A program made the position numbers and the translations under genes. The notes beneath the pieces were generated by a model. The model was given only the letters and a program-made list of their open reading frames with translations, ran no database searches and had not been told where the DNA came from. Shown piece by piece: positions 1 through 7,096 of a stretch of 7,174 bases of DNA. Location of the stretch: NCBI GenBank assembly GCA_947377625.1, contig CANCGR010000124.1, forward strand, positions 1 through 7,174, in the 5' to 3' direction. This stretch comes from Gammaproteobacteria bacterium. GTDB taxonomy: Bacteria > Pseudomonadota > Gammaproteobacteria > Pseudomonadales > Pseudohongiellaceae. Within the stretch, counting starts at the first letter, position 1. The number at the start of each line of letters is the position of its first letter.

Positions 1-630
1 ACACTCGAAAATGCGGCGGCCAAGTTGTTGCCGGCCGGCTATAGCGTTGACCATGCCGGTGTGTCGCGGCAGTTGCGCAAGGAAGGCAGCACCATGCTGT
101 CAGTATTGATGATCTCGATGATGGTGGTGTATCTGGCGCTGACGGTGCAATTCAACAGCTTCCGCTTGCCGCTGGTTGTCATGTTGGGCTCAGTGCCGTT
201 GGCCTTGTCGGGCGCCATGCTGTTCAGCTTTTTCAAGCTGACCACCATCAATATCTACGCACAGATAGGCTTCGTGACATTGGTAGGATTGGTCGCCAAG
301 AACGGCATTTTGATCACCGAGTTTGCGCACAAGCAGCAACTGCTGGGCTTGAGCAAACACGCGGCCATCAAGGCGGCGGCCTCGTTGCGACTGCGGGCGG
401 TGTTGATGACAACCGCTGCTACGGTGCTCGGTCATTTTCCGCTGGTACTGGTCACTGGTGCCGGCGCCCATGCGCGTAACAGCATTGGTATTATTCTGGT
501 GGCGGGCATGGCGATAGGGACGCTGTTTACCTTGTTTATCCTGCCGTCGGTGTATCTGTGGCTGGCGAAAGAAACACAGCCGCAAGCACAGCCAATCGCA
601 TTGCAGCAAACCAGCCAGACGTTGCAATAG
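1..630 (+). CDS. HAE1-type RND efflux transporter, C-terminal fragment (5' end outside window)
   Basis: This is the final ~209 residues of an inner-membrane RND pump of roughly 1,030 residues, which exports drugs or amphiphiles using the proton gradient. The frame is open from base 1, so the start lies upstream. Visible are the periplasmic end before TM8, then TM8 to TM12: LTVQFNSF and GSVPLALSGAM after TM8, VTLVGLVAKNGILITEF in TM10 (fragment residue K100 matches the essential AcrB Lys940), RLRAVLMTTAA at the start of TM11, and the GMAIGTLFTLFILPSVY end motif of TM12. The pattern fits MexK/MexW-like HAE1 pumps. The TM11 motif, usually RLRPILMT, has Ala for Pro (residue 133). The tail after TM12 is short and glutamine-rich. 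Its adaptor and regulator, if present, should lie upstream. Family assignment is secure; the substrate is unknown. Confidence 0.95.
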   Translation, partial: TLENAAAKLLPAGYSVDHAGVSRQLRKEGSTMLSVLMISMMVVYLALTVQFNSFRLPLVVMLGSVPLALSGAMLFSFFKLTTINIYAQIGFVTLVGLVAKNGILITEFAHKQQLLGLSKHAAIKAAASLRLRAVLMTTAATVLGHFPLVLVTGAGAHARNSIGIILVAGMAIGTLFTLFILPSVYLWLAKETQPQAQPIALQQTSQTLQ

Positions 631-631
631 T

Positions 632-647
632 GTGCGCCGGTGCGCAC
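632..647 (+). terminator. GC-rich hairpin after the first RND gene, possible terminator
   Basis: A perfect 6-bp inverted repeat, GTGCGC and GCGCAC around the loop CGGT, begins two bases after the stop codon. The sequence after it (TTGTGTG) is only weakly T-rich, so it is not a textbook intrinsic terminator. It could end transcription inefficiently or protect the 3' end of the transcript. The stem is seen directly; the role is inferred. Confidence 0.4.
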
Positions 648-716
648 TTGTGTGAATCAGCGCGGCCACCGGCTAAAGCCAACCGTGATTGCTGCCGTTA
701 ATAGCTGTGAGCATCC

Positions 717-723
717 AGGGGGG
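717..723 (+). promoter_or_regulatory. Ribosome binding site of the CBS-domain gene
   Basis: The G-rich run AGGGGGG sits seven bases before the ATG at 731. It decides the start: the frame is open further upstream to TTG at 689 and GTG at 707, but the added residues do not resemble a CBS protein and those codons lack a comparable site. Confidence 0.7.
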
Positions 724-730
724 CTCGTCT

Positions 731-1132
731 ATGCAGCTGCAATCATTCATGACCACCAGAGTGGTCAGTGTCGCGCCGGACGACACACTTAACCAGGTAA
801 AGGAAATTTTTGACAACACCCGCTTTCATCACTTGCTGGTGGTGGAGAACGACTGCTTGATGGGAGTAATTTCTGATCGCGACTTTCTGCGCAATATCAG
901 CCCGTTTGTCGGCAGTTTGCATGAGACCACGCGCGACATTTGTACAATGAAGCGGCGCGCTCACCAGATCATGAGCCATCATCCGATCACACTGCAGCCA
1001 CAGGCCGATCTTAATCAGGCCGTGGAGTTGTTCCAGGCCAACAGCATTAGCTGCATCCCCATTGTCGATGATGCCAACCATCCGGTCGGCATCGTCAGCT
1101 GGCGAGACTTGCTGAAATTTGTGAATGGCTGA
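731..1132 (+). CDS. Stand-alone two-CBS-domain protein (Bateman module)
   Basis: A 133-residue cytoplasmic protein made only of two CBS motifs, about residues 4-60 and 76-131. Such modules form flat dimers that bind adenosine nucleotides or related ligands and act as energy or ligand sensors, usually by contacting another protein. Both repeats keep the Ser-x-x-Asp ribose-phosphate motif, as GVISDRD (S48, D51) and GIVSWRD (S123, D126), so both sites look able to bind ligand. There is no enzyme, membrane or DNA-binding domain attached. A linker around residues 61-75 (ending near MKRRAHQIM) joins the repeats and resembles that of small CBS proteins in gammaproteobacteria. It lies 100 bases after one RND gene and 104 bases before the next operon, and has its own strong ribosome binding site. 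A functional link to efflux is not shown. The domain call is secure; the partner is unknown. Confidence 0.92.
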   Translation: MQLQSFMTTRVVSVAPDDTLNQVKEIFDNTRFHHLLVVENDCLMGVISDRDFLRNISPFVGSLHETTRDICTMKRRAHQIMSHHPITLQPQADLNQAVELFQANSISCIPIVDDANHPVGIVSWRDLLKFVNG

Positions 1133-1164
1133 ACAAGGCTTCAACAAGATTTGGGGGAGGCAGG

Positions 1165-1188
1165 GCAAGCGCATGGCTTTGCGCTGGC
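1165..1188. promoter_or_regulatory. Imperfect inverted repeat upstream of the efflux operon, candidate operator
   Basis: Arms GCAAGCGCA (1165-1173) and TGCGCTGGC (1180-1188) match at 8 of 9 positions around a 6-base centre (TGGCTT). No T-run follows, so it does not look like a terminator of the CBS gene. It lies 49 bases before the outer-membrane-factor start. A -10-like hexamer GATAAT (1197-1202) follows, but no convincing -35 box sits at the right distance. A repressor site such as those used by TetR-family efflux regulators is a reasonable guess; no regulator gene lies in the window to support it. Confidence 0.35.
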
Positions 1189-1236
1189 AATATCCAGATA
1201 ATGCGGCATCCTCGCCAAGTAGTTCAGAGTGTGCCG

Positions 1237-2613
1237 ATGAAGCCGCACAAGCTTTTGCTTTTCACTGCCAGTCTTGCGCTGGCGGCGTGCGCGGTTTATG
1301 CCCCGGCGCCATTGCCCTCTTTACCTGACGCCCAGTCAGCCGCAGCGCTGACCAACATTCTTTATCGCAACAGCGAAGTGGTCGATGCCCGCTTTCAGAG
1401 TGAAAGTGCCACAGCAATTGATCTGTCTGCTCCCCTTGACGCCAGCGCGGTGGCCACACTGGCAGTGTTGCACAATCCCGATCTGTACAGCCTGCGGGCA
1501 ACGCTGGGCATCGCGCAAGCACAGGTATTTGCTGCGGGCTTGATGCCAGACCCAACCTTTAGCATGGGTGTCGACAAAGTGCTGTCAGGCCCTGATGAAC
1601 TCAATGCCCTTACTGCTGCACTGGGATTCGATCTGAATTTCCTGCGGACTCATGCAGTGCAGCAGACACAAGCCAAGGCCGGCGAGATGCAGGTGCGAAT
1701 GGACATTGCATGGGCTGAATGGCAAACCGCCGGTGCAGCCCGGTTGCTGGTGGCGCGCATTGGCAGCTTGCAGCAACTGCACACTTTGGCGGTTGGCAAC
1801 AACGCGCTTTCACAAGCTGCACTGTCGAGTTGGCAGAGGGCAGCGCAGCACGGTGATGTGACGAGCACACAAGTGCAGCTCGCATCCGTTGCCGCCATTG
1901 CCGCACAGCAAGCGGTTAATCAAGCGAAGGCAGAACTGGCAGCGGCAAAACTGGATTTGAATACTTTGCTGGGTCTGGCACCTGACTTCCCGTTACAACT
2001 AGCGCCACTGTCGGCAACGCTAGCTGCTGCGGCAGCGTTGCCTGCGCTTGATGTGCTGTTCACACAAGCTGCGCAATCCCGCGCTGATCTGGTGGCCCTG
2101 CGTCTTGGCTACGATGCGCAGGAAGCAGCAGTACACAAAGCCGTGCTCGATCAATTCCCCGCGTTGGCTCTCACCATCAATGGCGCGCGTGACACCGGTG
2201 GCAATCGTTTGCTGGGACCTGCACTGAATTTTTCACTGCCACTGTGGAACCGCAATCGTGGTGGCATTGCGCTTGAAAAGGCCACGCGCGAAGTGCTGCA
2301 ACGCGAATATGCAGCGCGGCTGCTGCAGACTCGCGCCGATCTTGCCGCTGCACTCGCCAACGTTGCGCTTGCCACCACTCAACAACACAATCTGCAACAG
2401 GCGTTGCCGGCGCTGCAGCAGTTGGCGCTTGGCAGTCGTGCTGCTGCCATGCGCGGTGATCTGACGGTGACGGCTGCCGCTGCCGCAGAACAAAGTGTGT
2501 TTGACCAGCAAAGCCAGCTGGTATTGGCACAGCAAAGTCTGGCGGAACATTGGATTGCGCTGGAATTGCTGAGCGGCGTTGCAAGAGATCAATGGAGTAC
2601 CCAACATGAATAG
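1237..2613 (+). CDS. TolC/CzcC-like outer-membrane efflux lipoprotein
   Basis: A 458-residue outer-membrane factor: three copies form the channel through which the tripartite pump exports its substrate. The start at 1237 is preferred to the upstream ATG at 1201 because it gives a clean lipoprotein signal, MKPHKLLLFTASLALAAC, with lipobox LAAC and lipidated Cys18, and because AGAG lies seven bases upstream. Ala19 after the cysteine fits outer-membrane sorting. The mature part has the two-fold repeat of the family: NPDLYSLRATLGIAQAQ and a helical coil in the first half, SRADLVALRLGYDAQEA in the second, and the strand motif FSLPLWNRNRGG (residues 332-343), which resembles the LPLFDRNQG-type motif of CzcC. 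Long alanine/glutamine-rich helices form the periplasmic tunnel. Its stop overlaps the adaptor start by 8 bases. It is closer in look to metal-efflux CzcC/CusC channels than to TolC itself, but that alone does not set the substrate. Confidence 0.92.
   Translation: MKPHKLLLFTASLALAACAVYAPAPLPSLPDAQSAAALTNILYRNSEVVDARFQSESATAIDLSAPLDASAVATLAVLHNPDLYSLRATLGIAQAQVFAAGLMPDPTFSMGVDKVLSGPDELNALTAALGFDLNFLRTHAVQQTQAKAGEMQVRMDIAWAEWQTAGAARLLVARIGSLQQLHTLAVGNNALSQAALSSWQRAAQHGDVTSTQVQLASVAAIAAQQAVNQAKAELAAAKLDLNTLLGLAPDFPLQLAPLSATLAAAAALPALDVLFTQAAQSRADLVALRLGYDAQEAAVHKAVLDQFPALALTINGARDTGGNRLLGPALNFSLPLWNRNRGGIALEKATREVLQREYAARLLQTRADLAAALANVALATTQQHNLQQALPALQQLALGSRAAAMRGDLTVTAAAAAEQSVFDQQSQLVLAQQSLAEHWIALELLSGVARDQWSTQHE
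2594..2597 (+). promoter_or_regulatory. Ribosome binding site of the adaptor gene, inside the outer-membrane-factor gene
   Basis: GGAG lies eight bases before the ATG at 2606 and within the last codons of the preceding gene. It fixes the adaptor start at 2606 rather than the in-frame TTG at 2579, and this start also gives a proper lipoprotein signal peptide. Confidence 0.65.
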
Positions 2614-3634
2614 TCGTGCGATTTTTTGCTGCCTGCCGCTATTGCTGGCACTTGGTGCCTGCTCGGAAAAAGAGAGTGAAGAAACCGGCGCCAAGCCCAC
2701 TGCCCACATCACGGTGGCCACTGTGCAAGCGGGCGATCTTGCGCAAACAGTCACGCTTTACGGGGTGGTTGAGAGCGGCAGTCAAGGGCGCTACAAAGTG
2801 GAAGCACCTCTGGAAGCCAGACTTGCATCAGTCGATGTCAGCGTGGGCAGTGTAGTGGCAGCCGGCGCTGTGCTTGCCCGTTTGCAAGCCTCACCGCTAA
2901 CAGAGCTGGAGCTGAACAAAGCGCGTACCGACGTGCAGCAAACCACTGCCGCCAATGCCAGAGCGCAGCGCCTGCGTGCCGAAGGACTGGCCAGTGACGG
3001 TGAAGTTGAATTGGCACAAGCAGCGTTGGCCACCAGTGAAGCCGTGCTGCGCAGTTTGCAAAGCCGCAGCAACACCCTGGAATTGAAGGCACCCTTTGCA
3101 GCAGTAGTGGGCAGCATCGATGCCTCGTTGGGTGAAATCATTGCGGCCGGCGCCACGGTGTTCACACTGGTGCGCAATAGCAACAATACGCTGCATTTCA
3201 GCATGGATCCTGCGCTGGCTGGTCAGGTGAGTATTGGCACTGCCTTGCAGATTCGCTTGCCGGCCGGTGGCGCAGAAATCGCCGGCACCGTGAGTTCGAT
3301 TGCACCGGCTGTGGATTCGCAAACCCACTTGTTGCCCGTCTATGCCAGCGCGGCAACGGCCAGCAGTTTGAAACCCGGTGAAAACTTGCGTGCTCAACTC
3401 ACTGTGCAAAGAGTCAGCAGTGCGCTGCTGATTCCTTATGTTGCGTTGCTTGATGACGGCGGGCAGGCCTTTGTTTATGTGGTGAACAATGGCGTAGCCA
3501 GCCGCCGCGATGTCAGCACCGGTGCCACCGATGGTGAAAAGATCGAGATCGTGGAAGGCTTGCAAGCTGGCGACCAAATCGCAGTCACCGGTCTTACTGG
3601 TCTCGATGACGGCATGGCGGTGCAAGTCCAGTGA
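2606..3634 (+). CDS. Periplasmic adaptor (membrane fusion protein, HlyD/CzcB-like) lipoprotein of RND efflux system
   Basis: A 342-residue adaptor that bridges the RND pump and the outer-membrane channel. The N-terminus is a lipoprotein signal (LLLALGAC, lipidated Cys19), so it should be anchored to a membrane facing the periplasm. Next comes a barrel-sandwich (lipoyl-like) half at about residues 60-95 (KVEAPLEARLASVDVSVGS), a short alpha-hairpin at about 97-155, and the second lipoyl half at about 157-190 (LELKAPFAAVVGSIDASLGE). A beta-barrel follows at about 195-270 with a KPGENLRAQL turn, and a membrane-proximal domain to the end (ALLIPYVALL, VVNNGVASRRDV, GLQAGDQIAVTGL). No CusB-type N-terminal methionine cluster or histidine-rich metal site is visible. 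The start overlaps the preceding stop by 8 bases and the stop overlaps the pump's GTG by 4, which indicates translational coupling. Family is secure; substrate unknown. Confidence 0.93.
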   Translation: MNSRAIFCCLPLLLALGACSEKESEETGAKPTAHITVATVQAGDLAQTVTLYGVVESGSQGRYKVEAPLEARLASVDVSVGSVVAAGAVLARLQASPLTELELNKARTDVQQTTAANARAQRLRAEGLASDGEVELAQAALATSEAVLRSLQSRSNTLELKAPFAAVVGSIDASLGEIIAAGATVFTLVRNSNNTLHFSMDPALAGQVSIGTALQIRLPAGGAEIAGTVSSIAPAVDSQTHLLPVYASAATASSLKPGENLRAQLTVQRVSSALLIPYVALLDDGGQAFVYVVNNGVASRRDVSTGATDGEKIEIVEGLQAGDQIAVTGLTGLDDGMAVQVQ

Positions 3635-6600
3635 AAGCGATTCTGGAAAAACATGCGCGTTCAATCTGGCTGCTGGTAGCCCTGTTCACGCTGGGCGGCG
3701 TGATCTTCGCGTTCAAGATGCCGGTGAGCCTGTTTCCGCCGATTGATTATCCGCGTGTGATTGTGAGCGTGGATGCCGGTGATCGTGATGCGGCGCAGAT
3801 GGCCGCCGAGATTACCCGTCCGATTGAAATTGCGCTGCGCTCGGTGCCGGGCGTGCTGAGGGTGCGCTCCACCACCAGTCGCGGTGCAGCGCAAATCGCG
3901 CTCAATTTCAGTTGGGGCGATAACATGGTGGCGGCCTTGCTGGCCACGCAAGGCGCGTTAGCCACGCTCGCTACGGAATTGCCAAGCGGCATCCGCTTTG
4001 TGGTGTACCGCTCCGATCCCACAATCTTTCCGGTGCTGGGTCTCGCACTGACGTCCGACACGCTCGACCAACAAGCACTGCGCCAACTGGCTGAATTGAA
4101 ATTGCGCCCCGCGCTCACTGCTGTGCGGGGTGTGGCAGGTGTCGACATTCTCGGCGGTTCGCCGCGTGAACTGGCGGTGGATGTGGATCTTGGCAAACTG
4201 CAAAGCTTCGGCCTTGGCGTCGATGATGTAACCACTGCTTTGGCCGGTGCCAACACCGTGGCGGGCGTCGGCAAGATGGAAGATCGTCATCGGCTGTATC
4301 TGGTGCTGGTGGAAGGTCGTCTGACTACCACGCAGACTTTGGCAGCCACGCCCGTGAAAGCAGCCGGGCCTGATGGCTTGGGCGCAGTCACTTTATCGCA
4401 GGTAGCCAGCATCTCTATCGCTGCTGAACCCAACTTCACCCGTGTGACTTCTGATGGCAAGCGCGCGGTACTGGTCAACATTCGGCAATCGCTGCGCGGC
4501 GACAGTGTCGCCATCGTCAAGGCAGTGTCAGCACGTTTGCAATCATTGTCGTTGCCGGTCACCGTCAAGGTCACGCCGTTCTATGACCAGTCGGAATTGG
4601 TGACAGGCGCAGCCGATGCGGTGGCCGAAGCCATCTTGCTGGGCTCGCTACTTGCAGGCGCTGTGCTGCTGTATTTCCTGCGCTCGGCTCGCTTGATGGT
4701 GATTACTGCGCTGATGTTGCCGGGTGTGTTGCTGGCCACGTGTCTGGCGCTGTTTGCGCTGGGTCTGGGTTTCAACATGATGACGCTGGGCGGCATGGCC
4801 GCAGCCGTCGGGCTGATCGTGGATGATGCAGTAGTGGTGTTTGAACACATGATGCGGCAACTGCAAGGCGGCAAAGCGCGCGATAGCAAAAGCCTGCTGC
4901 AGGCCGCCGCTGAAATGGAGCGGCCTTTGCTCGGCTCTACGCTCGCCACCATCATCGTGTTTCTGCCGCTCAGTTTTATCAGCGGTGTCAGCGGCGGATT
5001 TTTTACCGCGCTGGCCATCACGATGGTGCTGTCGCTGCTGTTCTCGTTGTTTTATGCACGCTGCGTAATTCCGCTGGTGGCAGCACATTGGCTGACAGCA
5101 CACGATGCAGCGCAGGCTGAAAAAGCTGATGTGTCGATGCAACGGCTGGGCCGCCATTATCTGCGCTGGTATCAAGGCTTGCTGTCGAAACCGCGCCTGT
5201 TTGTGCTGCTTACCATGATGCTTCTCATCGTTGGCGGTGGGCTTGCGTGGACGCAGGTGAAATCAGGCTTCATGCCGACGATGGACGAGGGCGGTTTTGT
5301 ACTCGACTATAAAGCACATCCAGGCTCGGCACTGGCTGACACCGACAACATCCTCGCCCACGTTGAACAACTCATCACCGCCATCCCCGAAGTAGCCAGC
5401 TATTCGCGGCGCACCGGCGTGCAACTGGGTGGCGGACTCACAGAAGCCGACGAAGGCGATTACTTCATACGCTTGCATGGCGGCTCGCGTCGCCCCATTG
5501 AAGAGGTGATGGCAGAGCTGCGCAGAAAAATTGGCATTGAAGTGCCCGGCCTGGAAGTGGAACTCATCCAGCTGATGGAAGATCTGATCGGCGATCTCAC
5601 TGCGGTGCCGCAGCCGATTGAAGTGAAATTGTTCAGCGATGATCCCGCACAACTTGCCGACGGTGCCACACAAGTGGCTGCGGCGCTGAAGAAGATAGAA
5701 GGCGTTGTGGAAGTCGTCGATGGGCTACGTATTGCCGGTGATGCCCTTACCATCAAGGTGGATGCCGGTCTGGCCGCACAGCAAGGCCTCAATGCTACGA
5801 AGATCAGCGAGCAGCTGGAGCAGTTGCTGGGTGGACGCACAGCCACGCGCATTCGCTTCGGTGAGCAGCTGGTAGGTGTGCGCGTGCGTGCCGAAGCAGG
5901 CTTGCGCAGCCGCGCTGCGCAATTGGGTGAGTTACCGCTAAGCACGCCTGATGGCCACATTGTGCCGCTGAAACAAGTCGCTGCCGTTGTCAGCGATGCC
6001 GGCCAGCGTCAATTGACGCGCGAAGATCTGGCGCCGTTTGTTGCCGTCACTGCGCGGCTGGAAGGGCGTGATCTGGGTTCGGCGATGCAGGCGGTACGGT
6101 CAGCGGTCAGCGATTTGCATCTGGCCCCCGGCTTGCGTGTTGATTACGGCGGCCTCTATGCCGAGCAGCAAAAAAGTTTTGCCGACATGGCGCTGGTATT
6201 TACTGCTGCGCTATTACTGAGTGCGCTGCTGCTGACACTGTTGTTCGAACGCTTGCTGTGGACCTTGGCAGCCATCGCCACCGTGTTGTTGTCAGTGGCG
6301 GCTGTGTTGCTGGGACTGTGGCTCACACACACCGAGCTGAATATTTCCGCATTGATGGGGCTGACGATGGTGGTGGGCATGGTCACCGAGCTGATTATTT
6401 TTTATCTGTACGAGATTGATCGCAGCCAGCCGCTGGCGGTGTCGCATTTGCGCGAGGTGGGTCTTAATCGCTTGCGTCCGATTTTGATGTCGGCCTTGAT
6501 TGCGATATTGACGCTAAGCCCGCTGGCACTCAGCCTTAGCCGGGGCGCAGGGCTGCAGCAGCCGCTGGCCACCGCCATTATTTTTGGCTTGCTCGCCGCC

Positions 6601-6672
6601 GTGCCTTTGGTGCTGTTGTTTTTGCCGGCGTTGATGACTTTGTTGCAACGCAGGTTACCTCTGCAGTCTTGA
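3631..6672 (+). CDS. RND efflux pump, inner-membrane permease, with unusual TM10 glutamate
   Basis: A complete 1,013-residue proton-driven RND pump. It starts at a GTG overlapping the adaptor stop (GTGA) without a good ribosome binding site, so translation is probably coupled. TM1 spans about residues 11-30, followed by the PPIDYPRV motif and the first porter/docking domain. TM2-TM6 span about 330-480, TM7 about 522-540, the second periplasmic domain 541-845, and TM8-TM12 about 850-1003. TM4 holds GLIVDDAVVVFEH with the paired Asp398/Asp399 typical of HAE-type pumps. TM10 reads GMVTELIIF, placing Glu920 where AcrB has Lys940; CusA also has Glu there (E939). TM11 reads RLRPILMS, with Arg947 and Ser954 at the places of AcrB R971 and T978 and no CusA-like lysine. 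The FMPTMDEGGF segment (547-556) resembles metal pumps, but the CusA methionine after it is not conserved. The protein looks intermediate between HAE1 and HME types, and its substrate cannot be named. Confidence 0.95.
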   Translation: MKAILEKHARSIWLLVALFTLGGVIFAFKMPVSLFPPIDYPRVIVSVDAGDRDAAQMAAEITRPIEIALRSVPGVLRVRSTTSRGAAQIALNFSWGDNMVAALLATQGALATLATELPSGIRFVVYRSDPTIFPVLGLALTSDTLDQQALRQLAELKLRPALTAVRGVAGVDILGGSPRELAVDVDLGKLQSFGLGVDDVTTALAGANTVAGVGKMEDRHRLYLVLVEGRLTTTQTLAATPVKAAGPDGLGAVTLSQVASISIAAEPNFTRVTSDGKRAVLVNIRQSLRGDSVAIVKAVSARLQSLSLPVTVKVTPFYDQSELVTGAADAVAEAILLGSLLAGAVLLYFLRSARLMVITALMLPGVLLATCLALFALGLGFNMMTLGGMAAAVGLIVDDAVVVFEHMMRQLQGGKARDSKSLLQAAAEMERPLLGSTLATIIVFLPLSFISGVSGGFFTALAITMVLSLLFSLFYARCVIPLVAAHWLTAHDAAQAEKADVSMQRLGRHYLRWYQGLLSKPRLFVLLTMMLLIVGGGLAWTQVKSGFMPTMDEGGFVLDYKAHPGSALADTDNILAHVEQLITAIPEVASYSRRTGVQLGGGLTEADEGDYFIRLHGGSRRPIEEVMAELRRKIGIEVPGLEVELIQLMEDLIGDLTAVPQPIEVKLFSDDPAQLADGATQVAAALKKIEGVVEVVDGLRIAGDALTIKVDAGLAAQQGLNATKISEQLEQLLGGRTATRIRFGEQLVGVRVRAEAGLRSRAAQLGELPLSTPDGHIVPLKQVAAVVSDAGQRQLTREDLAPFVAVTARLEGRDLGSAMQAVRSAVSDLHLAPGLRVDYGGLYAEQQKSFADMALVFTAALLLSALLLTLLFERLLWTLAAIATVLLSVAAVLLGLWLTHTELNISALMGLTMVVGMVTELIIFYLYEIDRSQPLAVSHLREVGLNRLRPILMSALIAILTLSPLALSLSRGAGLQQPLATAIIFGLLAAVPLVLLFLPALMTLLQRRLPLQS

Positions 6673-6679
6673 GATCAGT

Positions 6680-6683
6680 GGAG
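6680..6683 (+). promoter_or_regulatory. Ribosome binding site of the small secreted-protein gene
   Basis: GGAG lies six bases before the ATG at 6690. It supports this start over an in-frame TTG at 6669 inside the pump gene, which would put seven poorly fitting residues before the signal peptide. Confidence 0.6.
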
Positions 6684-6689
6684 CACATA

Positions 6690-7076
6690 ATGCGAAAAAT
6701 ACTGGCTTTTTTGGCACTTTTCTTGTTGTCGAGCCTGGCCGCTGCCGCTGGCGAATATGACGGTATCTGGGCATTGGATATCCCCGCCAACACTGATTTT
6801 TTCAGCATTCACCAGCAGTCAAATATCGTTATCGTTGCCAATCTCGACGATTCGATCGATGGTGGTGGCTGGGATGCCTATAAAGGCTTCATCAATGGAG
6901 ACACGGTCACTGCCGATTTGCTGGTATCCACAGAAAGCAGTGGAAAAATTTCGATCCAGATAATTTTTACCAGTCCCAACAAGGCCATCTTGAAAATGGT
7001 GGCGTGCATTCCGGCCAAAGGCACACTTTGCCCTTGGCCTGTTGGCACGCAGCTTCCCATGATCAAAATTTTCTGA
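6690..7076 (+). CDS. Small secreted or periplasmic protein of unknown function
   Basis: A 128-residue protein with a clear Sec signal peptide: MRK, a hydrophobic core, and SLAAAA before a likely cut near residue 20, leaving GEYDGIW as the mature N-terminus. The mature part alternates short polar and hydrophobic stretches, as expected for a small beta-rich domain: YDGIW, FFSIHQQSNIVIVANLD, WDAYKGFINGDTVTADLLV, KISIQIIF and KAILKMVAC. Two cysteines, C106 and C114, flank an IPAKGTL loop and could form a disulphide in the periplasm. It has no lipobox, transmembrane helix or catalytic motif that I recognise. The general pattern (G-x-Y-D-G-x-W, then a 'heterogeneous sheet' with WDAY.G..(N)G) recalls uncharacterised secreted proteins of gammaproteobacteria, from memory only. 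It begins 17 bases after the pump stop with no terminator between, so it is probably in the efflux operon. Function unknown. Confidence 0.8.
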   Translation: MRKILAFLALFLLSSLAAAAGEYDGIWALDIPANTDFFSIHQQSNIVIVANLDDSIDGGGWDAYKGFINGDTVTADLLVSTESSGKISIQIIFTSPNKAILKMVACIPAKGTLCPWPVGTQLPMIKIF

Positions 7077-7096
7077 CACGGGTAGCTGCAGCTATA

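Noticed and set aside
190..669. A 159-codon open frame on the - strand opposite the first RND gene
   Set aside because: The opposite strand encodes clear RND transmembrane motifs, and the antisense product is Gln/His/Arg-rich with no recognisable features.
648..730. A promoter for the CBS gene in the gap after the first RND gene
   Set aside because: Only a 4-of-6 -10-like match (GTTAAT, 697-702) was seen, with no -35 partner at the usual spacing.
1174..1202. A possible sigma-70 promoter with GATAAT at 1197-1202
   Set aside because: The -10-like box is acceptable, but the hexamer about 17 bases upstream (TGGCTT) does not resemble TTGACA. It is not listed as a promoter feature.
1125..1328. 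A 67-codon + strand frame crossing the gap between the CBS gene and the outer-membrane-factor gene
   Set aside because: It overlaps the ends of both genes and has no hydrophobic, repeat or motif pattern. The purine-rich GGGGGAGG at 1154-1161 is not suitably spaced from its first ATG.
2897..3664. A 255-codon open frame on the - strand opposite the adaptor gene
   Set aside because: It lies fully antisense to a well-supported adaptor gene, and its residues (rich in His, Gln, Arg and Cys) show no domain-like pattern. It is a by-product of codon bias.
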